From positions 1-64,000 of the forward strand of contig NZ_JBOFQF010000019.1 in the NCBI RefSeq assembly GCF_051660745.1: DNA of 64,000 bases, given 5' to 3'. The stretch is from Segniliparus sp051660745. Lineage in GTDB: Bacteria; Actinomycetota; Actinomycetes; Mycobacteriales; Mycobacteriaceae. Each line of letters opens with the position of its first letter. Position 1 is the stretch's first letter. Positions 15,985 to 23,979 of the stretch are shown here, in pieces. The notes below the pieces were generated by a model. It did not search any database and was not told the DNA's origin. It saw only the letters and a program-made list of their open reading frames with translations. A program made the translations under genes and the position numbers.

Positions 15985-16920
15985 TCAGAACTGGTACGTC
16001 ACGCCGGTCAGCTTCTCCGAGACCTCCCAGAGCCGGTCTTGCGTCTCGCGGTCGCGCGCGCGGCGGACCGTCTTGGTCAGCGCCGGGGCGCCCCGGTAGT
16101 TGAGGAAGCCGTCGGGGCCGTAGTAGTCCCCTGCCTTCGTCTCCCGGTCCGTGGCCGCCCGCAGCTGCGGGAGCGCGCCCTGCTCGGCGGTGTTGAACAG
16201 GCGCTTCGTTCCGATCTCCCAGCCCACGCGCCGCTCGAACGAGCGCAGATGCCTGCCAAGCTCGGTGTACGCGATCCCTGGATGGGCGATGACGGAGACG
16301 GTGTGCGCGCCCGCCGCTTTCAGCCGCCTGCTCAGCGAGAGGGCGAAGAGCTGGTTCGCGAGCTTGGACTGCCCGTACGAGAAGGCACGGCTGTACCGGC
16401 GCTCCCAATGCAGATCGTCGAATCGGAAGCCGCCGATCGGGGCGATCTCCCGTGCCGCGACGCTGGAGACGGAGACGACCCGCGAGCCCTCCACCGGCAG
16501 GAGCTTGTCGAGCAGCAGGCCGGTGAACGCGAAATGCCCGAGATGGTTCACCCCGATCTGCAGCTCGAACCCGTCCTCGGTGACCTGCCGTTTCGGCGGC
16601 ACCATCACTCCGGCGTTGTTGAACAGCAGGTCGATCTTCGGCAGCGTCTCCTGCAGCTCGTCGGCGGCTTTCCGCACCGAGGCGAGCGAGGCGAGGTCGA
16701 GCTGTTGGAGCACGATGTCCGCGTCCGGCTTCTGCGCCTTGATCCGGGCGAGGGCGCGCTCGCCTTTGCCCGGATCCCGCGCCGCGAGCACGACCCGCGC
16801 GCCCTTTCTCGCGAGCGCTTGCGCCACCTCGAACCCGAGGCCCGTGTTCGCGCCGACCACCACAGCCACGCGGCCTGTCTGGTCGGGGATGCCCGCTGTT
16901 GTCCAGCTCTCGCCGCTCAT
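15985..16920 (-). CDS. Short-chain dehydrogenase/reductase
   Basis: A 311-aa SDR of the retinol-dehydrogenase/oxidoreductase type (about 300 aa). The NAD(P) loop is VVGANTGLGFEVA (TGxxxGxG form), followed by LFNNAGVM and the catalytic Ser (SVSSVA) with Tyr and Lys in YGQSKLAN. Arg residues after strand 2 (AARDPGKGERA) favour NADP. It would interconvert an alcohol and a ketone or aldehyde. It sits 112 bases downstream of the MpaB-like oxygenase on the same strand and is probably cotranscribed. Its start codon overlaps the stop of an 18-codon ORF that has the only good ribosome site, so translation looks coupled. A hairpin follows the stop. Confidence 0.85.
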   Translation of the reverse strand: MSGESWTTAGIPDQTGRVAVVVGANTGLGFEVAQALARKGARVVLAARDPGKGERALARIKAQKPDADIVLQQLDLASLASVRKAADELQETLPKIDLLFNNAGVMVPPKRQVTEDGFELQIGVNHLGHFAFTGLLLDKLLPVEGSRVVSVSSVAAREIAPIGGFRFDDLHWERRYSRAFSYGQSKLANQLFALSLSRRLKAAGAHTVSVIAHPGIAYTELGRHLRSFERRVGWEIGTKRLFNTAEQGALPQLRAATDRETKAGDYYGPDGFLNYRGAPALTKTVRRARDRETQDRLWEVSEKLTGVTYQF

Positions 16921-16973
16921 GCCGCCGCCGTCCGCTCCGTCGCGCCTGCCGAGACCTGTTCCCGCTGTGCCAT
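16917..16973 (-). CDS. Possible 18-codon coupled leader ORF before the SDR gene
   Basis: The ATG at 16973 has GAGGAG 6 bases upstream; the product MAQREQVSAGATERTAAA ends in TGA overlapping the SDR ATG (ATGA). The SDR gene has no strong site of its own. This is a likely translational-coupling device and not a functional peptide. Confidence 0.45.
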   Translation of the reverse strand: MAQREQVSAGATERTAAA

Positions 16974-17032
16974 ACGGATCTCCTCGTCGTGTTCTTCGGT
17001 CGTGGGCCGTCGGGCCGCTGTCGTCCCCGGCT

Positions 17033-18397
17033 TCATCGCGGGCACACCCCGGCCGAAGGGCCGCCGAGAAGTTTGTCTTCCAATCCGACGCCAAGGCCGC
17101 GGCCTTCCTCGCGCCAGTCGTTGTGGTGGACCCGGCAGCCCCGGCCGATCCCGTCGCACACGTCGCAGACCTCGTCGTGGCTGTGGCCGGACCCCGCGCA
17201 CTCGACACAGGGCTCCAGCTGGCGCAAGCACTTGGCGCAGGCCGCGTCGGCAGGCGTCTCGGCGACGACGTCGGCGGTGCTCAGCGAGCGCACGCTGGCG
17301 CCTTCCTCGCGGGCTTTGCGCAACGCCGCGCGCGCCGACTCGAGCGTGATGTCGTCGGGATGCACGCCCGCGCGCTCGAACGCCTCGACGGCGAACGGCG
17401 CGTACCGGTACTTCAACGGCACCCGCGCGACCCGCATCCCCTCCCTCGCCCACTTCATCGCCCAGACCAAGGCGCGGAACGTTCGGTCCAGCCCTGGCGA
17501 GGCGATGTCCTGCACCTGCATCTTCTCGCGCAGCGCAGGCTCAAGCGGGCCGACTGTCATCACGCGCACCAGCGCCTGCACGGCTGGGGCGAACACCCGG
17601 AACAGCTTGCGGTAGCGCGGGGCGACGAGCTTGTCGAACTGGCCGCCCCTTGCCGCGACGAAGTTGTAGTCCGACATCTTGTTGCGGAAGAGCTGGGTGT
17701 CGTAGACGCGCTGCCAGTACTGCTCGAACTCCGCGTAGGTCTCCGGCTGGACCCGGTCGTCCACGCCCATCAGCGAGTACCAGAGCTTGGACTCCTCGAA
17801 GATCTGCTCCTTCTCCTCCCATGTCAGCGGCTTGCGCAAAACGCCGAGGTCGCTCGCCCGGTAGATGTTCTCGAAGAACGTCGCGTGGGTGAAGTACCAG
17901 GTCTCCGCGTTCAACGCGTGATACGCGCGCCCGTTCGGCATGTCCCCTTTGATCGACTTGTGGTAGTTGCGCAGCTGGATGCCGTACTTCTTCGCCACCT
18001 CCGGCGAGGAGTACACCACCTTGTTGATGCCGATGATCGAGTTGATGCCGCGCTGCACGATGTCGCGGTAGTTCGACGAGTTCAGCAGCTGCGAATGCTC
18101 CGAGACCCCCTGCGCGGTCTGCGGGAACAAGCTCTGCAGCACGGCCGCCCGCGCGCCCGGCGCCGCCACGAAGAAGACATCGGCCAGGTACTTCCAGATG
18201 AGCGAGTCGGCCGGGATCGGGATCGGCTCCTGCGCCTTGCGGGGGATGCTGTCGTCCCCCGGCAGATCCGGGATGCAGGACCCGGCATAGAACACGTTCT
18301 TGTGCACCTGCTGGTCCTCGGCGAGGAGGTCGAGATCCTCCGAGGGCCGGGGTTCAGTGATATCGGCGTTCTTGCGCACGCCCGGAGCCGCTGTCAT
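17033..18397 (-). CDS. MpaB/Lcp-family (DUF2236) oxygenase with C-terminal cysteine zinc-finger tail
   Basis: A 454-aa protein of the DUF2236 family, which includes latex-clearing protein Lcp and MpaB and binds heme b. The family core is clear: NYHKSIKGDMPNGRAYHALNA leading to His171 in WYFTHATFFENIYRA, the likely heme-linked or conserved histidine, then the VQPETYAEFEQYW block. After the oxygenase part (to about 375) comes a tail with CAKC (387-390), CVEC (397-400), AGSGH, CDVC (411-414) and Cys421, like the DnaJ CxxCxGxG zinc domain. I know of no standard DUF2236 protein with this tail. Family members oxidise or cleave isoprenoids and polyketide or mycophenolic side chains. It diverges from the P450 gene across a 250-base region carrying paired repeats. 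Confidence 0.75.
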   Translation of the reverse strand: MTAAPGVRKNADITEPRPSEDLDLLAEDQQVHKNVFYAGSCIPDLPGDDSIPRKAQEPIPIPADSLIWKYLADVFFVAAPGARAAVLQSLFPQTAQGVSEHSQLLNSSNYRDIVQRGINSIIGINKVVYSSPEVAKKYGIQLRNYHKSIKGDMPNGRAYHALNAETWYFTHATFFENIYRASDLGVLRKPLTWEEKEQIFEESKLWYSLMGVDDRVQPETYAEFEQYWQRVYDTQLFRNKMSDYNFVAARGGQFDKLVAPRYRKLFRVFAPAVQALVRVMTVGPLEPALREKMQVQDIASPGLDRTFRALVWAMKWAREGMRVARVPLKYRYAPFAVEAFERAGVHPDDITLESARAALRKAREEGASVRSLSTADVVAETPADAACAKCLRQLEPCVECAGSGHSHDEVCDVCDGIGRGCRVHHNDWREEGRGLGVGLEDKLLGGPSAGVCPR

Positions 18398-18475
18398 CTG
18401 CGATCACAATCCTCTCGTCTGCGCGGCCCGAAACCGCGCCGGTACAGATTTTTCGTTTCATCTCACGCAAATCAC

Positions 18476-18501
18476 TGACACAGATATCATGATTTGTCTC
18501 A
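18476..18501 (+). promoter_or_regulatory. Candidate operator, copy 1 (TGACACA-N12-TGTCTCA)
   Basis: TGACACA at 18476-18482 and TGTCTCA at 18495-18501 form a near-inverted repeat with half-sites starting 19 bases apart. The same half-sites and spacing recur at 18580-18604. Two-turn spacing and position suit a TetR- or GntR-type dimer. The regulator is unknown; the TetR gene at 21738-22394 is the nearest candidate. Confidence 0.5.
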
Positions 18502-18579
18502 GCGTCACGGTACATCCTAGAATCAGACTTAGCAAGACGCGCAGGAAAGTCGCGTGTCGGCCCGAGCGCTTGCACGTCC

Positions 18580-18615
18580 TGACACAAGAGTGATAGCCTG
18601 TCTCGAATGATTCGA
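18580..18615 (+). promoter_or_regulatory. Candidate operator, copy 2, with overlapping palindrome
   Basis: TGACACA at 18580-18586 and TGTCTC at 18599-18604, again 19 bases apart, overlap a perfect 6-1-6 palindrome TCGAATGATTCGA at 18603-18615. This lies 33-68 bases before the P450 ATG, where a repressor would block transcription. Confidence 0.5.
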
Positions 18616-18647
18616 AGTGACTCGTAGCACACGTTAGGGCGGATGTA

Positions 18648-20048
18648 ATGGACTCGCGCGAGAACGCTCTCCCCAAAATCCCCGCAGCGGGGCCGGTGAA
18701 CGCGCTCCGCTTCCTCTGGGACAGCGCCCGGCTGTCGCCGGGAGAGGCGCTGGGCGGGCTGCAGCGCAGGCTCGGGGCCCCGGCCGTGCGGTGCCCGCTC
18801 CCCTTCTGCGACCTCGTGATGTGCGCCGACCCCGACCTCGCCCAGACTATCGCCCTGAACAAGGAGGAGGCGTTCTCCTCGGCGTGGGGCTGGGGCTTCA
18901 CGCTCAGCCTGCTCGGGATGTTCCGGCGGTCGCTCTTGCAGATGGAGTTCGCGGAGCACCGGCACGACCGCCTGCTCATGCAGCAGGTGATGACCCCGGC
19001 GAGGCTGGCCGAATACTCGGAGCAGATCGGGCCGAAGATCCGCGCGGGGGTGCGCGAGTGCCCCACCGGGGACGACGTCGACCTGCGCAAGCTCTTCAAG
19101 CGGATCACCATGCGCGTGGCCATCGAGGTGTTCATGGGGGTCCGGCTGCCCGACGCGGAGGTGGACAAGATCGGCAAAGGCCTCGACGACATCGTCAGCG
19201 TGAATCCGGTGGCGCAGGCGCGGGCGCGGCACTACCTGCAGAAGACCCTGCTGTCCTGGGCGCGCGTCAAGCGCGCTGTCGAGACCCCGGACTTGATGTC
19301 GCAGCTCTGCCACGCCAGGGCCCTCGACGGCAAGGCGTACACCGACAAGCAGGTCATGCGCCACATGCTGTTCTTCTTGTTCGCGGCGCACGACACCACG
19401 ACGATCACGATGACCAACATGGCGTACTACATCGGGCGGAACCGGCACTGGCAGGACAGGGCACGGGCGGAGGCCCTCGCGCTGCCGGAAGTCGTCGAGG
19501 TCTCCGAGCTCGACCGGATGCCCGAGCTGGACCGGATCATGAAGGAGACGCTGCGGTTCCGCACCCCGGTGCTGACGCTGCTGCGCACCACGGTCAAAAA
19601 CACCACGCTCGGCGGCTACCGCGTCCCGAAATGGACCCTGTTCTCGGTGCTCACCTGGGCGCACCACACGGACCCCGAAGTATGGTCGAATCCGCGGCGC
19701 TTCGACCCCGACCGGTTCTCCCCAGAACGAGCCGAGGACAAGAGCCACCGGTGCAAGTGGATGCCCTTCGGGGCCGGGGTCCACAAATGTATCGGCATGC
19801 ATTTCGCCAAACTGGAGGTCTTCACCCTCTACCACGCGCTGCTGCGCGAGTTCGCCTGGTCGGTCGACGAGAACCACGTCCTGTCGACGTTCCGCAATTC
19901 GCTCGTCTTCTCCAACGGCTTCCCCGCCAAAGTGCGCCGCCTGGACCCCGCGGTCGAGCCCGAGACGACTCCTGCCGACGACCGGGAGGTCGAATGGGGC
20001 GTGTTCCCCAACCTCGGCAACCGTCTCTTCCACAAATCACCGGCGTGA
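18648..20048 (+). CDS. Cytochrome P450
   Basis: A 466-aa soluble bacterial P450 monooxygenase. The I-helix oxygen-binding motif AAHDTT is at 246-251, the K-helix ExxR at Glu300-Arg303 (ETLRFR), the PERF-like RFDPDRFSPER at 351-361, and the heme loop FGAGVHKCIG with thiolate Cys381. The C-terminal extension past 430 is longer than in CYP101-type enzymes and resembles the CYP51/CYP120-like class that acts on sterols or carotenoids and retinoids. Electrons would come from the FprB-type reductase 25 bases downstream in the same operon. The substrate cannot be read from sequence; context points to a lipid or isoprenoid. The cluster has a TetR gene and repeats in the promoter, so expression is probably inducible. 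Confidence 0.92.
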   Translation: MDSRENALPKIPAAGPVNALRFLWDSARLSPGEALGGLQRRLGAPAVRCPLPFCDLVMCADPDLAQTIALNKEEAFSSAWGWGFTLSLLGMFRRSLLQMEFAEHRHDRLLMQQVMTPARLAEYSEQIGPKIRAGVRECPTGDDVDLRKLFKRITMRVAIEVFMGVRLPDAEVDKIGKGLDDIVSVNPVAQARARHYLQKTLLSWARVKRAVETPDLMSQLCHARALDGKAYTDKQVMRHMLFFLFAAHDTTTITMTNMAYYIGRNRHWQDRARAEALALPEVVEVSELDRMPELDRIMKETLRFRTPVLTLLRTTVKNTTLGGYRVPKWTLFSVLTWAHHTDPEVWSNPRRFDPDRFSPERAEDKSHRCKWMPFGAGVHKCIGMHFAKLEVFTLYHALLREFAWSVDENHVLSTFRNSLVFSNGFPAKVRRLDPAVEPETTPADDREVEWGVFPNLGNRLFHKSPA

Positions 20049-20073
20049 TGCCCACAGCAGGGCAAGGAGAACA

Positions 20074-21744
20074 ATGACCCATCTGATCACCCGTGCGTGC
20101 TGCAACGACGCGAGCTGCGTCGAAGTGTGTCCGGTCAACTGCATCCACCCCACCCCGGCCGAGCCGGAGTTCCTGACGGCGGAGATGCTGTACATCGATC
20201 CGGACACGTGCATCGACTGCGGGGCCTGCCTTGACGAGTGCCCCGTGTCGTCGATCGTCCGCGACGACGAGATGCGGCCCGAGGACGAGCCGTACCTCGC
20301 GATCAACGCGGACTACTACCGCGACCACGACGTCGCGGCCGGCATCTACAGCCCCAAGCACAACCTGCTGGCCGACAGCGGCGCGGGACTCCATGTGGCA
20401 GTCGTCGGCTCCGGCCCAGCCGCGTTCTACGTCGCCGAGCACGTCCTGGCGCACACGGGGGCCAAAGTCGACATGTTCGAACGGCTGCCCACCCCCTACG
20501 GGCTGATCCGGGCCGGAGTCGCCCCGGACCACCAGGACACCAAGGCAGTCCAACGAGGCTTCGAGCGGATCGCCGAGCGGGCCGAGTTCCGCTATTTCCT
20601 CAATGTCGAAGTGGGCAAGGACATCACGCACGAGGAGCTCGCCGAGCACTACAACGCCGTCGTCTACGCCACCGGCGCCTCGGAGGACAGGAAGCTCGAC
20701 ATCCCCGGGGAGGACCTGCGCAACACCCTCTCCGCCGCCGAAGTGGTCGCCTGGTACAACGGGCACCCGGACCAGCAGTCGCTCCCGATCGACCTGTCCG
20801 TGTCCCACGCGGTGGTCATCGGGAACGGGAACGTGGCGCTCGACGTGGCGCGCATCCTCGCCGCCGACCAAGACCGGCTCGACCGCTCGGACATCCCGGC
20901 GCATGTCGTCGCCCAGCTGCGCGGCAGCGGGATCCGCCAAATCACCGTGCTGGCGCGGCGGAGCGTCGCCGACGCGGCGTACACCAACTCGGAGTTCCTC
21001 GCCCTGTGCCAACAGGCGAACCTGAAGGTCGTGGTGCCGCAGGACGATCTTCGCCTGGCCCCCGAGACGCACGAGGCGTACGAGTCCGGCGCGCTGCACT
21101 CGACGACCGCGGCCAAGATCCGCCTGGCCGCCGAGCGCGCCGAATCAGACCCCGGCCCCCTGCCGTCCGGGACGAAGAGAGTCGTGCAGTTCCGATACCT
21201 CACGGCCCCGGTCGAGATCTTCGGGTTCGGCTCGAACTGCGCGGGCGTGCGCGTGCGGCACGGGCAATACGGCCCGAACGGCGAGCTCCGCCACGACGGC
21301 GCCGAAGAGATCATCATGGCCGGGCTTGTGATCCGAGCCGTCGGGTACCGCAGCACGCCGGTCCCCGGCCTCCCGTTCTCCGACGTGTCGGCGACCGTCC
21401 CGAACGAGCGGGGCAGGGTCGACGGCATGGAGGGGACGTATGTCGCCGGCTGGGTCAAACGAGGCCCGCGCGGCGGCATCGGCCGCAACAAGGCGTGCAG
21501 CTACGAGACCGCCGACGCGGTGCTGTCGGATTTCGCGGCAGGGCTGCTCGCCATCCCGCCCGGTTCGCCGAGCGACATCCCCGACCTGCTGCGCGGGCGA
21601 GGAGTGCGCAGGGTGGACGATCAAGGATGGCGGCGCATCGACGATGCGGAGGTCTTGGCCGGACGGGCGCGCCGAGCGCCGCGCGAGAAGTTCGTGGACA
21701 TCTCCAGCATGCTCGCGGCCGCGAGCGGCTTCAAACGTCAGTAG
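20074..21744 (+). CDS. fprB: Ferredoxin / ferredoxin-NADP reductase fusion (FprB type)
   Basis: A 556-aa electron-transfer flavoprotein. The first 65 residues form a 7Fe/8Fe ferredoxin: Cys9, Cys10, Cys15, Cys19, Cys23, then CIDCGACLDECP. The remainder is an adrenodoxin-reductase-like FAD/NADPH domain with the FAD loop VVGSGPAAFYVAE, the NADP loop VIGNGNVALDVARIL and the GWVKRGPRGGIGRNK signature of this subclass. It resembles mycobacterial FprB (Rv0886). It passes electrons from NADPH to its own clusters and on to a P450 or other oxygenase; the adjacent P450 is the obvious partner. The stop codon overlaps that of the convergent TetR gene by 7 bases. Confidence 0.93.
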   Translation: MTHLITRACCNDASCVEVCPVNCIHPTPAEPEFLTAEMLYIDPDTCIDCGACLDECPVSSIVRDDEMRPEDEPYLAINADYYRDHDVAAGIYSPKHNLLADSGAGLHVAVVGSGPAAFYVAEHVLAHTGAKVDMFERLPTPYGLIRAGVAPDHQDTKAVQRGFERIAERAEFRYFLNVEVGKDITHEELAEHYNAVVYATGASEDRKLDIPGEDLRNTLSAAEVVAWYNGHPDQQSLPIDLSVSHAVVIGNGNVALDVARILAADQDRLDRSDIPAHVVAQLRGSGIRQITVLARRSVADAAYTNSEFLALCQQANLKVVVPQDDLRLAPETHEAYESGALHSTTAAKIRLAAERAESDPGPLPSGTKRVVQFRYLTAPVEIFGFGSNCAGVRVRHGQYGPNGELRHDGAEEIIMAGLVIRAVGYRSTPVPGLPFSDVSATVPNERGRVDGMEGTYVAGWVKRGPRGGIGRNKACSYETADAVLSDFAAGLLAIPPGSPSDIPDLLRGRGVRRVDDQGWRRIDDAEVLAGRARRAPREKFVDISSMLAAASGFKRQ

Positions 21745-22394
21745 ACCATCGGGGCCAGGTGTTTGCGGACGAAAGCGGCGACCGCCTTCCGATCGCGGAT
21801 GTCCACCGAGGACGAGGGCGACATGACGAAGGACATGGCCACCCGCAGCTGGAGCTCCGCCACCATCCTGAGCTCCGAGTCCGGCATCGTCGCGCCCGCC
21901 CGCCGGAGTCGCGAGGCGACTCCGTCGATCATGACGGCGACGAGGTTCTCGCTGAGGAACAGATCGGCGAGCGCCTTCTCGTGCCCGGTGCGCCGCGAGA
22001 GGCCGTGGGAGTACCCCAGCAGTTCCTTGAAGAACGGGACAGAGCTGAGCTCGCGGGTGTATTCGCAGAACGCGGTGACGACGACCTCGTGGGGCGAGAG
22101 CCCTTCGAGCATGCGGTCGAGTTTCTTCAGGCCCCATTTCCCCGCTCGGACGCTCACCGCCTGCAGCAACGAGTTCTTGTTCGGGAACCGGCGGTAGAGC
22201 GTCGCCCGGCTCACGCCCGCGCGCAGCGCGACGTCCTCCATGTTCGCCCGCTGCACCCCCGCCACGCTGAACTCGTCGTACGCGGCGTCGAGGATGGACT
22301 TCTCGACTTCCTCAAGGCCTCCGGAGTCTTGGCCGTTCGGGCGCTCCGACACTCCCGTGGCGACCGACCTCGCGCCCTTCGTGGTGTCCGGCAT
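21738..22394 (-). CDS. TetR-family regulator
   Basis: A 218-aa repressor-type protein. The N-terminal helix-turn-helix is plain: ILDAAYDEFSVAGVQRANMEDVALRAGVSRATLYRRFPNKNSLL, here cited by its key turn AGVSRATLYRRF. The C-terminal ligand domain (75-215) is not assignable to a ligand. The ATG at 22394 has GAGG 6 bases upstream; a TTG at 22406 is in frame but too close to GGAGG. A palindrome TGTAG-T-CTACA lies 40 bases before the start and is a likely self-operator. Placed between the P450/FprB operon and the aldehyde dehydrogenase/ligase operon, it is the best candidate regulator of the whole cluster. Confidence 0.88.
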   Translation of the reverse strand: MPDTTKGARSVATGVSERPNGQDSGGLEEVEKSILDAAYDEFSVAGVQRANMEDVALRAGVSRATLYRRFPNKNSLLQAVSVRAGKWGLKKLDRMLEGLSPHEVVVTAFCEYTRELSSVPFFKELLGYSHGLSRRTGHEKALADLFLSENLVAVMIDGVASRLRRAGATMPDSELRMVAELQLRVAMSFVMSPSSSVDIRDRKAVAAFVRKHLAPMVY

Positions 22395-22433
22395 AGCGAT
22401 CCTCAAACCTCCAGGTCAATGGCATGAATTCCA

Positions 22434-22444
22434 TGTAGTCTACA
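22434..22444. promoter_or_regulatory. Candidate TetR self-operator
   Basis: A perfect 5-1-5 palindrome TGTAG-T-CTACA, with an imperfect CATGAATTCCATG just beside it (22423-22435), lies in the leader of the TetR gene. Position suggests autoregulation; no direct evidence. Confidence 0.45.
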
Positions 22445-22485
22445 CGAGCGTCCCCGGCAATCGCCGGTTTCGGACATCGCCCCTC

Positions 22486-23979
22486 CTACCCGCGGTTCGT
22501 CAGGCGCAACAGCAACGTCAGGCCGTTGCCCATCCGGCGTATGCCCCGAGGGCTCAACCCGCTTCGCGTCAGCGAGAAGGGCGCGCTGTAGTGCATATTG
22601 GGGCGGGCGTGGGAGAACGTCTCGATCCCGTGCTTGCCGTGGTAGTACCCGTACCCGCTCTTGCCGACCCCGCCGAACGGCGTGCCGAGCCCAGGCAGCA
22701 TGTTCAGCATGAACTCGTTGCCGTTGACCGAGCCGCTCCGCGTCTGGTCGACGAGCTGGCGCCTCCGGTCGTTCTCGGGCCCGAACCAGTACAGCGCGAG
22801 CGGAGTGTCTTTGCGGTTGATGTGCCCGATCACCTCCTCGAAATCCTCGTAGGCGTGGACGGACAGCACCGGGCCGAAGACCTCGTCGCCTTCGATCGCC
22901 ATGCCGCCGTGCAGATTCGTCAGCACGGTCGGCGGGATCTTCCGCGAGCGGCGGTCCGGGAGGTTCTCCCGAGGCGGGATGGCCTGGTGGACCTTCGCTC
23001 CCTTGCTCCGGGCGTCCTCGATATGCCCCACGATCCGGTCGTAGTTCGCGTCGTTGATGATCGATGTGTAGAACCGGTTGTGCTCGATGGTCGGGAACAT
23101 CGAGCGCCACTCGTCGAGCACGGCGGCGACGAACGCGGGCTCGTCCTCGCGCGGGACGAAGACGTAGTCCAGGCTCAGGCAGACCTGGCCGCTGTTGAAC
23201 AGCTTGGCTGCCGCGATCCGCCGCGCGGCGCGCTCGATATTCGCGTCTCGGTCGACGACCACCGGGTTCTTGCCGCCGAGCTCGAGAGTGACCGGCACGA
23301 GGTTGTCCGCGCAATCCCGCGCCACCTCGCGCCCGACCTCCGGCGAGCCGGTGAAGAAGAACCCGTCGAACGGCAGCTTCGAGAACACGGAGCCCGGGCC
23401 GTAGTCGGCGGTGATCACGGCGAGCTCGGCCGGGTCGAAGTACTTTGCCGCCGCCTTGGCCAGCACGTCCACCGTCCGACGGGTCACCGAGGACGGGCGG
23501 ACCATCACCCGGTTGCCCGCCGCGAGGGCCGCGGCGGTCGGTGCGAACGTCAGCTGCAACGGGAAGTTCCACGGCCCGGCAACGCCGACGACCCCCAGCG
23601 GGTCGTGCCGGATCTCCTCGCTCAAGCCGAACAGGCGCGTGAAACGGTGTGGCCGCTCGGCCTTCGTCCACTTCCCCACATGAGCGAGGAGCTCGGCGAT
23701 CTCCGCGACCACATACCCGATGTCGCCCGCGATCGAGAGCTCCCTCGGCCGCGTCCCGAAATCGGCGTCGATAGCCTCGGCGAGCTCCTCGGCGTTCTCC
23801 CAGAGCATCGCGCCCAGCCGCTTGAGCCGGTCGCGGCGCACCGCCGTCGTCACCGCGCCCTCGCACAGGAACGCCGCCCTCTGCGCGTCGAGGATCTGTC
23901 GCAGATCGGACGCGCGCGCCGCCTTCTCCCGTGCGAGCTTCTCCTGTGCGAGGCTCTGGTCCTCGTATGTCGCTGTCAT
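22486..23979 (-). CDS. Aldehyde dehydrogenase (coniferyl-aldehyde dehydrogenase type)
   Basis: A 497-aa NAD(P)-dependent aldehyde dehydrogenase that would oxidise an aldehyde to an acid. The fold markers are GPWNFPLQ at 135-142, the glutamate base Glu233 in LELGGKNP, and the nucleophile Cys267 in NSGQVCLSLDY; the C-terminus FGGVGKSGYG...GIETFSHA is that of the membrane-associated class-3 or coniferyl type. The lysine of the usual KPSE cofactor motif is arginine (RPSS at 161-164). AAGGAGG lies just before the ATG. The start overlaps the stop of the acyl-CoA ligase gene by 4 bases, so acid formed here could pass straight to the ligase. Confidence 0.9.
   Translation of the reverse strand: MTATYEDQSLAQEKLAREKAARASDLRQILDAQRAAFLCEGAVTTAVRRDRLKRLGAMLWENAEELAEAIDADFGTRPRELSIAGDIGYVVAEIAELLAHVGKWTKAERPHRFTRLFGLSEEIRHDPLGVVGVAGPWNFPLQLTFAPTAAALAAGNRVMVRPSSVTRRTVDVLAKAAAKYFDPAELAVITADYGPGSVFSKLPFDGFFFTGSPEVGREVARDCADNLVPVTLELGGKNPVVVDRDANIERAARRIAAAKLFNSGQVCLSLDYVFVPREDEPAFVAAVLDEWRSMFPTIEHNRFYTSIINDANYDRIVGHIEDARSKGAKVHQAIPPRENLPDRRSRKIPPTVLTNLHGGMAIEGDEVFGPVLSVHAYEDFEEVIGHINRKDTPLALYWFGPENDRRRQLVDQTRSGSVNGNEFMLNMLPGLGTPFGGVGKSGYGYYHGKHGIETFSHARPNMHYSAPFSLTRSGLSPRGIRRMGNGLTLLLRLTNRG

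Larger units (their letters stand above)
18398..18647. promoter_or_regulatory. Divergent promoter region between the MpaB-like gene and the P450 gene
   Basis: A 250-base AT-richer spacer that must hold promoters in both directions. It carries two copies of TGACACA-N12-TGTCTC (18476-18500 and 18580-18604) and a 13-base palindrome TCGAAT-G-ATTCGA (18603-18615), listed separately. No ORF here has coding character. Confidence 0.6.

Noticed and set aside
14659..17349. A very long open frame on the plus strand opposite the type VII-type and SDR genes
   Set aside because: It is antisense to genes with clear motifs; composition is Arg/Gly/Pro/Ala-rich as expected of a shadow frame in high-GC DNA, and it has no domain.
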